DNA of 64,000 bases from Haliea sp. E1-2-M8 (GTDB lineage: Bacteria; Pseudomonadota; Gammaproteobacteria; Pseudomonadales; Halieaceae). The DNA is taken from assembly GCF_030649675.1 (NCBI RefSeq), contig NZ_JAUTDR010000007.1, forward strand, positions 62,001 through 126,000. The letters are read 5' to 3'. The notes under the pieces were generated by a model. The model worked only from the letters and a program-made list of their open reading frames with translations, ran no database searches and was not told the DNA's origin. Position numbers and translations under genes: made by a program. The stretch's first letter is position 1; the number at the start of each line of letters is the position of its first letter. This document shows, one piece after another, positions 45,745 to 55,448 of the stretch.

Positions 45745-46224
45745 TCAGCCCTTTTCCTGTTTTTCCTTGATTTCATCGAGTGTTTTGCAGTCGATGCAGA
45801 GGGTGGCGGTGGGGCGTGCTTCCAGGCGCTTGATACCGATCTCCACGCCGCAGGCGTCGCAGAAGCCGTAATCGTCCTGGTTGATGCGCTCGACGGTGAC
45901 GTCGATTTTCTTGATCAGTTTGCGTTCGCGGTCACGGGTGCGCAGTTCCAGGCTGAATTCTTCCTCCTGGGTGGCGCGATCGGCCGGATCCGGAAAGTTG
46001 GCGGCCTCGTCTTTCATATGGGTGACGGTCCGGTCCACTTCCTGCATCAACTCCGACTTCCAGTTGCGCAGGATCTTGCGGAAGTGCTCCCGCTGACCTT
46101 CGCTCATGTACTCTTCGCCACGCTTCGGCTTGTAGGGCTCAAAGTTCTTGAACTCGGTGGTCGAAACCGGCGGCGGTGCGCCCCGGGTTTTGGCTTGCGC
46201 CTTGATTTCTGCTGCTTTTGGCAT
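45745..46224 (-). CDS. dksA: RNA polymerase-binding transcription factor DksA
   Basis: A 159-residue ppGpp cofactor. The coiled-coil region ([16 protein letters not shown] through [23 protein letters not shown]) has the conserved DxxDR tip, and the four-cysteine zinc finger reads [10 protein letters not shown] and CIDCKT. ATG 46224 gives the usual length; an in-frame ATG at 46254 is also possible. It controls rRNA and amino acid promoters in the stringent response. Confidence 0.96.
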   Translation of the reverse strand: MPKAAEIKAQAKTRGAPPPVSTTEFKNFEPYKPKRGEEYMSEGQREHFRKILRNWKSELMQEVDRTVTHMKDEAANFPDPADRATQEEEFSLELRTRDRERKLIKKIDVTVERINQDDYGFCDACGVEIGIKRLEARPTATLCIDCKTLDEIKEKQEKG

Positions 46225-46278
46225 CGCTGTAGCCCCATACGGATAGGGTGACATGAAAAAAACCCACCGGAGTGAGTG

Positions 46279-46299
46279 CGCAGGGCCCGGAGCCCTGCG
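46279..46299 (-). promoter_or_regulatory. Hairpin in the dksA leader
   Basis: CGCAGGGC and GCCCTGCG form a perfect 8-base stem around five bases, about 55 bases before dksA. A seven-T run occurs later in the leader but is not adjacent to the stem, so attenuation is only a possibility. Confidence 0.4.
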
Positions 46300-46449
46300 G
46301 CTGAGCGCGGAGAAACTACCAGATATCCTCTGCCTTCGCCACAAAATTCGACGCCGACCGAAGCCCCCGTTGTAACCTCGGCGCTGGCGCTAACAAGCGG
46401 GGCCGGGCGTTGCTAGAATGACCGGCACTATTGTTGCTGGAAGATTCTC

Positions 46450-47625
46450 ATGCATGACACTCCGGGCGCCTTGCGCCTTGCCGACCGGGTTGCGGACATT
46501 GAGCCCTTTCGCGTGGTCGAGGTGCTGAACCGGGCCACGGAACTGGCGGCCGCGGGTCGTGACATCGTCCACCTGGCCGCGGGTGCCCCCGACTTTACCA
46601 CTGCGGCACCGATTGTCGAGGCCGGCCGCCAGGCGCTTGCGGACGGCCATACCCACTACTCCCAGGCGGCTGGCTTGCCAGCCCTGCGGCAGGCGCTGTC
46701 GCAACACTATGCAACCGAATACGGGCTGAACATTGCGCCCTCGCGTATCTTTGTCACTCCGGGCGCCTCCGGTGCGCTGCTATTGTTGAGCGCGTTGCTG
46801 CTGAACCCCGGCGATGGCATGCTGCTGACGGATCCCGGCTATCCCTGCAACCGGCATTTCATGCGCCTGGTTGAAGGCCGCGGCCAGCTGGTGCCGGTGG
46901 ACGCCAGTACCCGGTTCCAGCTTACTGAGGAACTGGTTGCGGCGCATTGGCGCACAAACACGGTGGGTGCCATGGTGGCCTCGCCTGCCAATCCCACCGG
47001 CACCTCTCTCAGCCTGGCGGAGTTGGCTTCGCTGGCGGCTGCGGTACGCGCCCGCGGCGGTAACCTCATCGTCGACGAGATCTACCATGGCCTCGGCTAC
47101 GACGGCCCCACACGCTCGGTACTGGAGGTGGATCCGCAGGCATTTGTGGTCAACAGCTTCTCCAAGTATTTTGGTATGACAGGCTGGCGCCTGGGCTGGC
47201 TGGTGGCACCGGAGGCGGCGATTCCGGGGCTGGAAAAGCTGGCCCAGAACCTCTTCATATCCATGTCCACCATGGCCCAGCACGCCGCCCTGGCCTGTTT
47301 CGAGCCGGCGACCCGCGAGATCCTCGACCAGCGCCGCGATATTTTCCGCCAGCGACGGGATTTTCTGCTGCCGGCACTGGCGAACCTGGGGCTGGACATT
47401 CCCTGCCGGCCGGACGGTGCCTTCTATATCTATGCCGACGCATCCCGCTTTACCGACGACAGCCAGGCATTCTGCTGGCGCCTGCTGGAGGAGCACGGGG
47501 TAGCGCTTACGCCGGGCATCGATTTTGGCCACGTGCGCGCCAATGAGCACATCCGCTTTTCCTACGCCACCAGCATGGAGCGGCTGGAGGAAGCGGTGGC
47601 GCGGCTGGCCCGGGTGCTGGCCTGA
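46450..47625 (+). CDS. PLP-dependent aminotransferase, class I/II
   Basis: A 391-residue fold-type I aminotransferase. It has PANPTG in the middle, the aspartate for the pyridine nitrogen in LIVDEIYHGLGYD, the PLP lysine in VNSFSKYFGMTGWRLGW and the substrate-binding Arg near the end (HIRFSYATS). The exact amino acid is not predictable. Its stop overlaps the sfsA start (TGATG). Aminotransferase-sfsA-dksA neighbourhoods are common in pseudomonads and relatives. Confidence 0.9.
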   Translation: MHDTPGALRLADRVADIEPFRVVEVLNRATELAAAGRDIVHLAAGAPDFTTAAPIVEAGRQALADGHTHYSQAAGLPALRQALSQHYATEYGLNIAPSRIFVTPGASGALLLLSALLLNPGDGMLLTDPGYPCNRHFMRLVEGRGQLVPVDASTRFQLTEELVAAHWRTNTVGAMVASPANPTGTSLSLAELASLAAAVRARGGNLIVDEIYHGLGYDGPTRSVLEVDPQAFVVNSFSKYFGMTGWRLGWLVAPEAAIPGLEKLAQNLFISMSTMAQHAALACFEPATREILDQRRDIFRQRRDFLLPALANLGLDIPCRPDGAFYIYADASRFTDDSQAFCWRLLEEHGVALTPGIDFGHVRANEHIRFSYATSMERLEEAVARLARVLA

Positions 47626-48329
47626 TGCAGTTCGGGCCGTTGCTCGAAGGCCGCCTGCTGCGCCGCTACAAACGTTTCCTGGCGGATGTGGAGCTGGCCG
47701 ACGGCGCAGTGCTCACCGCCCACTGCCCGAATACCGGCGCCATGACCGGCTGTGTCGAAGAGGGAGCCGCGGTCTGGCTGTCGCATAGGGAAGATCCGAA
47801 GCGCAAGTACGCGCACACCTGGGAGCTGGTGGCGACTTCCCGCGGCATGGCCTGCATTCACTCCGCTCTGGCCAACAAGGTGGTGCGCGAGGCCTTCGCG
47901 GCAGGGCGTATCCCCGGCCTCGAAGGCTACCCGGACCTGCGCGGCGAGGTCAGGTACGGCGCCAACAGCCGCGCCGACCTGCTGCTCACCGGTTCCGCGG
48001 GCCGTGTTTTCGTCGAGGTCAAATCGGTTACCCTGTGCCGCGAAGGCGGCCAGGGACTGTTCCCGGACGCGGTCAGCGAGCGCGGGCGCAAGCACCTGCT
48101 GGAACTACAGCAGGTGCTGGATGCAGGGACGCGCAGTGTACTGTTCTTCTGTGTATTGCATGCGGGTATCAACCGGGTGAGTGCGGCGGGGGAGATCGAC
48201 CCGGCCTACCGCGACGCCCTGGCCTCGGCGCAGGCTGCAGGAGTCGAGGTGCTGGCCTGGCGCGCTGCGGTGTCACCGGCGGGACTGGTACTGGAACAGC
48301 CGCTGCCGTTCAGCCTGGACCCGGTATGA
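47625..48329 (+). CDS. sfsA: DNA/RNA nuclease SfsA family
   Basis: A 234-residue protein with the conserved SfsA segments: HCPNTGAMTGC, then SHREDPKRKYAHTWEL, EVRYGANSRADLLL, and FVEVKSVTLCREG, whose Asp/Glu-x-Lys arrangement is nuclease-like. SfsA was named for sugar-fermentation stimulation and is now often annotated as a nuclease; its cellular role remains vague. Confidence 0.93.
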   Translation: MQFGPLLEGRLLRRYKRFLADVELADGAVLTAHCPNTGAMTGCVEEGAAVWLSHREDPKRKYAHTWELVATSRGMACIHSALANKVVREAFAAGRIPGLEGYPDLRGEVRYGANSRADLLLTGSAGRVFVEVKSVTLCREGGQGLFPDAVSERGRKHLLELQQVLDAGTRSVLFFCVLHAGINRVSAAGEIDPAYRDALASAQAAGVEVLAWRAAVSPAGLVLEQPLPFSLDPV

Positions 48330-48345
48330 ATACGGGATACTGCCG

Positions 48346-49047
48346 ATGCTGACTCTCGACCAGATCACCGGCCGCGATGCTGCACACCTGGTGGCAGTGG
48401 CGGGCGGACATCGGCTGCAAGCCGAGGCCGCGGCAGCATTCGCGCGCCTGCAGGTGGCGGCCGCAGACGCCGGATTCCAGCTGGCTGTTGCCAGCAGCTA
48501 CCGCTCCTATGAGCGCCAGCGCGTAATCTGGAATGGCAAGGCTGCGGGCGAGCGCCCGGTGCACAACGATGCCGGCAACCCGGTCGCTATCCTGGCGCTG
48601 CCCGCCGTCGAACGCATTCGCGCGATACTGCGGTTCTCGGCATTGCCCGGGACCTCCCGCCACCACTGGGGCACGGATCTGGATGTCTACGATGCGGCGG
48701 CGGTAGCAGCGGATTATGCGCCGCAGCTTAGCCCCCGGGAAGTGGCGCCCGGCGGCCTCTTCGACCCGCTGCATTGCTGGCTGGATGCGCGCATGGCCGC
48801 GGGAGAATCACACGGTTTTTACCGCCCCTATGGCGTTGATCGCGGCGGGGTGGCGCCTGAACGCTGGCACTTGAGCTACGCACCGTTGGCGGTCACCTGC
48901 GCCGGGCGGCTAAGCGAAGATCTGCTGCGGATGTGCTGGGACTGTGATTCGGAGCCGCTGTTGCTGCGAAAGGAGCTGGAAGTCAGGCTGCCAGAGCTGC
49001 TGGCGCAATATGTGGAAGTGCCGCTGGACTGGTGTCCGGCGCAGTAG
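48346..49047 (+). CDS. M15-family (VanY-like) D-Ala-D-Ala carboxypeptidase
   Basis: A 233-residue peptidase with the M15B pattern: SYRSYERQ, the zinc-ligand stretch SRHHWGTDLDVYD (His and Asp), a later catalytic region, and the third ligand in RWHLSYAP. No signal peptide is seen from ATG 48346, which has GGGA upstream; the longer frame inside sfsA is not credible. Likely trims peptidoglycan stem peptides or recycles cell-wall fragments. The stop lies in a short tandem repeat. Confidence 0.85.
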   Translation: MLTLDQITGRDAAHLVAVAGGHRLQAEAAAAFARLQVAAADAGFQLAVASSYRSYERQRVIWNGKAAGERPVHNDAGNPVAILALPAVERIRAILRFSALPGTSRHHWGTDLDVYDAAAVAADYAPQLSPREVAPGGLFDPLHCWLDARMAAGESHGFYRPYGVDRGGVAPERWHLSYAPLAVTCAGRLSEDLLRMCWDCDSEPLLLRKELEVRLPELLAQYVEVPLDWCPAQ

Positions 49048-49084
49048 CGAGGAGTAGCGAGGAGTAGCGGGGAGTGTTGAGGAG
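49041..49084 (+). repeat. 10-base tandem repeat
   Basis: Roughly four copies of a unit close to GGAGTAGCGA, the first overlapping the stop codon of the preceding gene and the last diverged (GGAGTGTTGA). Simple slippage repeat; no function is evident. Confidence 0.7.
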
Positions 49085-49118
49085 CGGGGCGCGACCAGCG
49101 GCCGGCCCCGATAGCTGG

Positions 49119-49664
49119 CTAGCGTTCGATCATGGAGGTTTCGTCGAAGTTGCGCACGGCTTCGAGGATGGCATGCCGCGCCTCGTCGGCGGTGCCCCAG
49201 CCTTCGATCTTGACCCACTTGCCCTGTTCCAGATCCTTGTAGTGTTCGAAGAAATGCTGGATCTGCTGCAGCAGCAGGGGTGGCAGGTCGGTGGCTTCCA
49301 CGATGTCCTTGGAGGCCTTGCTCAGCTTGTTGGTGGGAACTGCGATCAGCTTGGCATCGCCGCCAGCCTCATCCGACATGTGCAGGATACCTACCGGGCG
49401 GCAGGGAATGACGCAGCCGCTGATGACCCTGTGGGGAGTATGCACCAGCACATCCAGCGGGTCGCCGTCGTCGGCCAGGGTGTTGGGAATATAGCCGTAG
49501 TTGCAGGGATAGAACATGGCCGCCGTCATGAAGCGGTCGACGGTGATGGCGCCGCTTTCGTGATCCACTTCGTACTTGACAGGATCAGAGTGGGCGGGGA
49601 CTTCGATAATGACATTGATTTCGTCGGGAATGTTGTTCCCGGCTGGCACAAGGTTAAGGCTCAT
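49119..49664 (-). CDS. ppa: Inorganic pyrophosphatase, family I
   Basis: A 181-residue soluble enzyme hydrolysing pyrophosphate. The signature DGDPLDVLV, the start [18 protein letters not shown] and the Lys/Tyr region [11 protein letters not shown] are present. It lies 56 bases downstream of a PPi-dependent phosphofructokinase gene on the same strand. Confidence 0.96.
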   Translation of the reverse strand: MSLNLVPAGNNIPDEINVIIEVPAHSDPVKYEVDHESGAITVDRFMTAAMFYPCNYGYIPNTLADDGDPLDVLVHTPHRVISGCVIPCRPVGILHMSDEAGGDAKLIAVPTNKLSKASKDIVEATDLPPLLLQQIQHFFEHYKDLEQGKWVKIEGWGTADEARHAILEAVRNFDETSMIER

Positions 49665-49720
49665 GGGTATTCCTGTGATGAAGGGTTGCTGTTTGGGGCG
49701 CGGAGTATAGCAGGCTATGT

Positions 49721-50983
49721 CTAAACCTTGAACGCTGTCTTCAGCTTGCGCGGTACCGCCACCAGCTTCAGCCGGGTATAGACGGGCAGGCCCTTGCGGT
49801 ACTGCGGATAGGCCTCGCCAACGATCAGCGGCGCGAGGTAGTCGCGCGCTTTCTTGGTGATGGCAAACCCGTCCCGGGAAATGAAATCCCGGGGCATTTT
49901 CCGCTCCCGGTTGGCCACATTCTGTAGCGGCGCCTCGCCGATATGCCAGCTGTAGCGCTTGCCCTTGCCGCGCTGGATCGCGGGCATGACCGCGTTCTTG
50001 CCCTGCAGGGCAAACTCCACCGCCGCCTTGCCGACCGCGTAGGCCTGGTCGACGTCGGTCTGGGACGCGATGTGGCGCGCGGAGCGCTGCAGGTAGTCGG
50101 CTACCGCCCAGTGGTACTTGTAGCCCAGTTCGCTCTTCACCATATCGGCCAGCGCCGGGGCCAGCCCGCCGAGCTGGCTGTGGCCAAAGGCGTCGGTGAG
50201 ACCGGACTCGGACAGGAAGCGGCCCTCGGCATCCTGGGTCCCCTCCGAGGCGACGATCACGCAGTAGCCGTGACGTTTGACCGTGCGCTGGACCCGGGCC
50301 AGGAACCGCTTGCGGTCAAAGGCCACCTCCGGAAACAGGATCATGTGGGGTGCATCTCCGTCCTGCTCGGCGGCCAGCCCAGCTGCCGCCGCAATCCAGC
50401 CCGCGTGGCGGCCCATCACTTCGAGAATGAACACCTTGGTCGAGGTCGCGCACATGGACGCCACGTCCAGCGCCGCTTCCCGGGTGGATATGGCAACGTA
50501 CTTGGCGACCGAACCAAACCCCGGGCAGGTGTCGGTCAGGGGCAGGTCGTTGTCGATGGTCTTGGGAATGTGAATCGCCTGTAGCGGATAGCCCATGGAT
50601 TCACTGAGTTGGGAAACCTTGAGGCAGGTGTCGGCGGAGTCGCCGCCGCCGTTATAGAAAAAGTAGCCGATGTTGTGCGCTTTGAACACTTCGATCAGGC
50701 GCTCGTATTCCGCCCGGTTTTCCTGCGGGTTCTTCAGCTTGTGGCGACAGGAGCCGAAGGCGCCGGCCGGGGTGCTGAGCAAGCCGTGAATTGCTGTCTT
50801 GCTCTCCTTGCTGGTGTCGATCAGGTCTTCGCGCAGGGCGCCGATGATGCCGTTGCGGCCGGCGTAGACCTTGCCTATCTTGCCGCGGTGAGCGCGGGCG
50901 GTTTCAATGACGCCACAGGCAGAGGCATTGATAACTGCGGTGACACCACCGGACTGGGCGTAAAAGGCGTTTTTGGCTGGCAT
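49721..50983 (-). CDS. Pyrophosphate-dependent 6-phosphofructokinase
   Basis: A 420-residue phosphofructokinase of the PPi type. The loop [11 protein letters not shown] carries Asp after GGG, and the [20 protein letters not shown] stretch has the Lys of PKTIDNDL that discriminates against ATP. The MGRHAGWIA and ASEGTQ substrate segments are present. ATG 50983 starts the conserved domain; the frame extends further with unlike sequence. The reaction is reversible and lets the cell use PPi in glycolysis or regenerate it in gluconeogenesis. Confidence 0.9.
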   Translation of the reverse strand: MPAKNAFYAQSGGVTAVINASACGVIETARAHRGKIGKVYAGRNGIIGALREDLIDTSKESKTAIHGLLSTPAGAFGSCRHKLKNPQENRAEYERLIEVFKAHNIGYFFYNGGGDSADTCLKVSQLSESMGYPLQAIHIPKTIDNDLPLTDTCPGFGSVAKYVAISTREAALDVASMCATSTKVFILEVMGRHAGWIAAAAGLAAEQDGDAPHMILFPEVAFDRKRFLARVQRTVKRHGYCVIVASEGTQDAEGRFLSESGLTDAFGHSQLGGLAPALADMVKSELGYKYHWAVADYLQRSARHIASQTDVDQAYAVGKAAVEFALQGKNAVMPAIQRGKGKRYSWHIGEAPLQNVANRERKMPRDFISRDGFAITKKARDYLAPLIVGEAYPQYRKGLPVYTRLKLVAVPRKLKTAFKV

Positions 50984-51159
50984 AAAAAGTCCGTCTCCGG
51001 CCGGGGCCCGGATGGTTGGGCACAGGGGCGTTTTATGAGCGGACAATGATACGTCAAAGTAGCGAGCTTGTAGACGGTGATGGGCAGTATTACCGCCGGT
51101 TACTGCGGCCTGCGGAAGCTGCGTGCTAAACTCGCCGCCTTCGCAACAGGGAGCGAACC

Positions 51160-52533
51160 TTGAACGGCCACATACATATTCTCGGCATTTGCGGTACCTT
51201 CATGGGCGGTATCGCCCTGCTGGCGCGTGAGCTTGGCTACCGGGTGACCGGCTCCGACGCCAACGTCTACCCGCCCATGAGCACCCAGCTGGAGGCGGCG
51301 GGTATTACGCTGGCCGAGGGCTATGTCGCCGCGCACCTGCAGCCCGCGCCGGACGTCGTGGTGGTGGGTAACGCCATGACCCGCGGCAATCCGGCGGTGG
51401 AATACATGCTCAATGCCGGCCTTGCCTATACCTCGGGCCCACAGTGGCTGGCGGAGAACGTGCTGCGGGACAAGTGGGTGTTGGCGGTCGCCGGCACCCA
51501 CGGCAAGACCACTGCCAGCAGTCTGCTGGCGTGGATCCTGGAGTATGCCGGCATGGCCCCGGGCTTCCTGATCGGTGGCGTCCCGGCCAATTTCGGGCTC
51601 TCGGCCCGCCGCGGCGGCAGCGACTTCTTTGTGGTGGAAGCTGACGAGTACGACACGGCCTTTTTCGACAAACGCTCCAAGTTCGTCCACTACCGGCCGC
51701 GCACGCTGGTGGTCAACAACCTGGAGTTTGACCACGCGGATATCTTCCCCGACCTGGCCGCAATCCAGCGCCAGTTCCACCATCTCCTGCGCTGTGTCCC
51801 GGGGGAGGGCCTGGTGGTTCATCCCCCGGGCGTCGCGGCGATCGATGAAGTCCTGGCAATGGGTTGCTGGACGCCGACACAGAGCTTCGGTATTGGCGTG
51901 GCAGCGGACTGGGCCGGGGAACTTCGGACGGCCGGTGCCGCCAGTTTCACTGTGACCGCGCCGGACGGTGGCAGCGGTGATGTCGAATGGGGCTTTCTGG
52001 GCCGGCACAACGCCGAGAATGCGCTGGCTGCGATCGCGGCCGCGCATCACGTGGGGGTGCCGCTGGAACACGCGGTCGCCGCAGTGCGCGCGTTTCGCGG
52101 CGTCAAGCGCAGGCTGGAATTGCTGGGGCAGGTTGGCGGGATAACGGTCTATGACGACTTTGCCCACCACCCCACGGCGATTGCCACGACCCTGCAGGGC
52201 CTGCGCGCCAGCAGCCCCGAGGGGCGGGTGATCGCCCTGATTGAGCCGCGCTCCAATACCATGCGTATGGGTGAGCATAGGGCGCGATTGGCCGAGTGCA
52301 TCCGTGAAGCCGACCAGGTGTACTGGTTCCAGCCCGCGGGCATGAACTGGTCGCTGGAAGCGATGATTGCCGGCAGTCCGGTTCCGGCAAGTCTCAGCAC
52401 CGATGTCGGGCAGCTGGCACGGCAGGTCACACAACAGGCGCGACCCGGTGACCGGGTCGTCATCATGAGCAACGGGGGTTTCGGTGGCATCCACCAGATC
52501 CTGCTCGACGAATTGAATGCGGCGAATTCCTGA
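51160..52533 (+). CDS. mpl: UDP-N-acetylmuramate:L-Ala-gamma-D-Glu-meso-Dap ligase
   Basis: A 457-residue murein-recycling ligase that joins recovered tripeptide to UDP-MurNAc. The Mur-ligase motifs are LGICGTFMGGIALLAREL, the ATP loop AGTHGKTTASSLLAW, VVEADEYDTAFFDKR and YDDFAHHPTAI. The start is TTG 51160 with GGGAG nearby. Its stop overlaps the next start (TGATG). Confidence 0.95.
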   Translation: MNGHIHILGICGTFMGGIALLARELGYRVTGSDANVYPPMSTQLEAAGITLAEGYVAAHLQPAPDVVVVGNAMTRGNPAVEYMLNAGLAYTSGPQWLAENVLRDKWVLAVAGTHGKTTASSLLAWILEYAGMAPGFLIGGVPANFGLSARRGGSDFFVVEADEYDTAFFDKRSKFVHYRPRTLVVNNLEFDHADIFPDLAAIQRQFHHLLRCVPGEGLVVHPPGVAAIDEVLAMGCWTPTQSFGIGVAADWAGELRTAGAASFTVTAPDGGSGDVEWGFLGRHNAENALAAIAAAHHVGVPLEHAVAAVRAFRGVKRRLELLGQVGGITVYDDFAHHPTAIATTLQGLRASSPEGRVIALIEPRSNTMRMGEHRARLAECIREADQVYWFQPAGMNWSLEAMIAGSPVPASLSTDVGQLARQVTQQARPGDRVVIMSNGGFGGIHQILLDELNAANS

Positions 52534-55178
52534 TGGTTTCACACCCTTTACTCAAAATTTACGATGCCCTCGTGTTGCGGCGCCCCTTTGTCTCGCTGGC
52601 GCTGGTGGCGCTGCTGCTGATTGCCAGTGTCAGCCAGCTCCCCAAGTTGAAGCTGGACGCTTCCGCCGACTCTTTGATGTTGCAGGGTGACCCGGCCCTG
52701 GATTTTTTCCGCGAGGTATCCGAGGAGTACAGCGCCGAGGATTTCATGCTGCTCACCTGGCAGCCACAGGCGCCCCTGTTCAGCGACGAGTCACTGCTGC
52801 CGCTGCGGCGGATGGCCGATGAACTGCGCGAGCTGCCCGGGGTGTCCTCGGTAGTCACCGTGTGGGACGTGCCGCTACTGGAGAGCCCGCCGGTCAGCCT
52901 GTCCGACATCACCTCCGGTGAGCCGCTGCCGAGCCTGAAAGACCCGGGAATCGACCGTGAGCTGGCGCTGCAGGAATTCACCACCAGCCCTATTTACGCT
53001 GAACTGTTAGTCAGTCGCGAAGGCGATCTCACCGCCGTGCAGGTCAATCTGCAGCGGGACGAGCGCTACTTTGAACTCCTGCAGAAGCGGGACAGGCTGC
53101 GGCAGAAGGACGCGGAGGGAACACTGTCCGACGCCGAGGCGCAATCGCTGGAGGAGGTTGAGGCTGCCTTCAAGGCCCACACGGCGCAGGCACTGGAGGC
53201 GCAGAGCGCGCTGGTGCAGTCGGTGCGTGGTATCGCGGATGACTATCGCAGCCACGCCAGGATTTTCGTCGGCGGTGTACCGATGATCACCGCCGACATG
53301 GTGAGTTTTGTACGCAGCGACCTGATGTTGTTTGGCAGTGCGATCCTGGGAGTGATGCTGCTGGTACTGGGGGTCATTTTCCGCCGCGTGCGCTGGACCG
53401 TGATTCCGCTGGCGACCTGCGTGGCGACCTCTACGGTTATGTTGGGTCTGCTCGCGTTCCTGGACTGGCGGATGACGGTCATCTCCTCCAACTTCGTGGC
53501 GGTGCTGCTCATCATCAGCCTCGCCATCGCTATCCACCTGGTGGTGCGCTACCGCGAACTGCATGCCGAGCATCCCGAGTGGAGTGTGCACGATCGTGTC
53601 CTGCAGACAGTGGCGCTGATGGCGGTACCCTGTGTCTACACCGGGATCACGACCATTGTCGCCTTCATGTCCCTGGTGGTGTCGGGGATCCAGCCGGTCA
53701 TCGATTTCGGCTGGATGATGACCGTGGGTATCGTGGTGGCACTGGTGCTGGCCTTTGTCCTGGTGCCCTGCCTCACCGAGGTATGGCCGCAAGGGCGGCC
53801 CTTTGTTTATAAAAAAGAACACCAGCCGCTGACGGTCTACTTTGGTCGTGCTACGGAGCACTTCGGCACGACCATCCTGGTGGGCACCGCGGTCATCCTC
53901 GGCCTGACCGTGCTGGGTATCTCGCGCCTGCAGGTAGAGAACCGTTTTATCGACTACTTCAAGGAAACCACCGAGATCTATCAGGGCATGGAGCTGCTGG
54001 ACTCCCGGCTCGGCGGGACCATCCCGCTGGATATTATCCTCTCGCCACCCGACAGCGATGCACCGCTGCCAGGCCTGGAGAATCTCGACGCCGCCACCGA
54101 CGCCCCTGCAGAGGATGACCCGTTTCTGTCAGAGGACGATGGCTTCGGGGCTGACGAGGGCTTTGCCAGCGAAGACGCTGCCAGCGACGACTTCGCCGAC
54201 GACGGTTGGGACGACGACTTCAGCGCTGATTTCGACAGCTTCAGCACGGGCGAGGACAGCTTCACACCCAGCTACTGGTTCAGCCTCGAGGGCATGCGTA
54301 TTCTCGACCGGGCGCACAGGCATGTCGACCAGCAGGAGGAGACCGGCAAGGTCCTGTCCCTGTCCACCACCTTCGCGGTAATCAAGGACCTTTTGGGCGA
54401 TGATATCGGCAGCGTGGAGCTGGCCCTGGTGCAGAAGAGCTTGCCGCAGGATGTCGCAGAACTGATGGTGGAACCGTACTTCTCCGAGGACCAGGAGCAG
54501 GCGCGCATCTCCGCGCGCGTGATGGAAACCAGTGAGCAGTTGCGGCGCAATGCCTTCCTGGAGCGGCTGCACGACGAGCTGGTGGAAGTGACTGGCCTGG
54601 AGCCGGAACAGATCCAGTTCACCGGCATGCTGGTGCTGTACAATAACGTGCTGCAGAGCCTGTTCAGGTCCCAGATTCTTACCCTGGGCGTGGTTTTTGT
54701 GGCTATCCTCGCCATGTTCCTGCTTTTGTTCCGCTCCCTGTCACTGGCATTTATTGCGCTCGCCCCGAACATTGTAGCCGCCGGCCTGGTGCTGGGGGTG
54801 ATGGGCCTGGCCGGCATTCCCCTGGACATCATGACCATTACCATCGCCGCGATCGTGGTCGGTATCGGTGTGGATGACTGTATCCATTATGTGCACCGGT
54901 TCATGCGCGAGTTTCCCAAGGACCGCAATTATCTGGCCACCATGCACCGCTGCCATTACAGCATCGGCCGGGCCATGTACTACACCACGATAACGGTGGT
55001 GATCGGCTTCTCCATGCTGACCGTGTCGAATTTCAAGCCGAGCATCTATTTCGGCCTGCTGACCGTGCTGGCCATGATCGCGGCCGTTGTCGGTGCCCTG
55101 CTGCTGTTGCCCAAGCTGATTCTGGTGCTGCGGCCGCTCGGCCCCGAGGGCGAGCCCTCGGCAGAGGGCAGCCGATAG
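52533..55178 (+). CDS. MMPL/RND-family exporter with acidic periplasmic insertion
   Basis: An 881-residue protein with the two-fold RND layout: one N-terminal helix, a large exterior domain, helices 2-6 (about 265-420), a second exterior domain and helices 8-12 (about 710-870). Both halves contain the MMPL-type helix pattern (VVALVLAFVLVPCL and IAAIVVGIGVDDCIHYVHRF). It resembles patched/HpnN-type lipid exporters rather than drug pumps. The second exterior domain holds a roughly 55-residue insertion very rich in Asp and Glu (about 515-570). It is translationally coupled to mpl and to the small gene that follows. Confidence 0.88.
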   Translation: MVSHPLLKIYDALVLRRPFVSLALVALLLIASVSQLPKLKLDASADSLMLQGDPALDFFREVSEEYSAEDFMLLTWQPQAPLFSDESLLPLRRMADELRELPGVSSVVTVWDVPLLESPPVSLSDITSGEPLPSLKDPGIDRELALQEFTTSPIYAELLVSREGDLTAVQVNLQRDERYFELLQKRDRLRQKDAEGTLSDAEAQSLEEVEAAFKAHTAQALEAQSALVQSVRGIADDYRSHARIFVGGVPMITADMVSFVRSDLMLFGSAILGVMLLVLGVIFRRVRWTVIPLATCVATSTVMLGLLAFLDWRMTVISSNFVAVLLIISLAIAIHLVVRYRELHAEHPEWSVHDRVLQTVALMAVPCVYTGITTIVAFMSLVVSGIQPVIDFGWMMTVGIVVALVLAFVLVPCLTEVWPQGRPFVYKKEHQPLTVYFGRATEHFGTTILVGTAVILGLTVLGISRLQVENRFIDYFKETTEIYQGMELLDSRLGGTIPLDIILSPPDSDAPLPGLENLDAATDAPAEDDPFLSEDDGFGADEGFASEDAASDDFADDGWDDDFSADFDSFSTGEDSFTPSYWFSLEGMRILDRAHRHVDQQEETGKVLSLSTTFAVIKDLLGDDIGSVELALVQKSLPQDVAELMVEPYFSEDQEQARISARVMETSEQLRRNAFLERLHDELVEVTGLEPEQIQFTGMLVLYNNVLQSLFRSQILTLGVVFVAILAMFLLLFRSLSLAFIALAPNIVAAGLVLGVMGLAGIPLDIMTITIAAIVVGIGVDDCIHYVHRFMREFPKDRNYLATMHRCHYSIGRAMYYTTITVVIGFSMLTVSNFKPSIYFGLLTVLAMIAAVVGALLLLPKLILVLRPLGPEGEPSAEGSR

Positions 55179-55435
55179 TGGAGTGCCGGGCCGGCTGTGG
55201 CGCCTGCTGTGTGGCGCCGTCCATCTCCACGGCCTTTTATGGCATGCCGCAGGGCAAGCCCGCCGGAGTCACCTGCATCCACCTCACCAGCGATCGCCTT
55301 TGTGGACTTTTCGGAGATATCCGCAGACCAGCGGTGTGCAACAATTTCCAGGCCGAGTATGCTGTTTGCGGAGATGATCGCGACACCGCGCTGGTGAACC
55401 TGCAGCAGTTGGAGATCCTCAGCCGTCCCGATTGA
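55178..55435 (+). CDS. YkgJ-family zinc/iron cysteine-cluster protein
   Basis: An 85-residue protein with CRAGCGACCVAPS, then CIHL and CGLF, and VCNNF, the CxxxCGxCC...C...C...C pattern of the YkgJ (UPF0153) family, thought to bind zinc or an iron-sulfur cluster. The start is GTG 55178, sharing a base with the exporter's stop (TAGTG). Function unknown. Confidence 0.85.
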   Translation: MECRAGCGACCVAPSISTAFYGMPQGKPAGVTCIHLTSDRLCGLFGDIRRPAVCNNFQAEYAVCGDDRDTALVNLQQLEILSRPD

Positions 55436-55448
55436 ACAGGAGTTGCCC

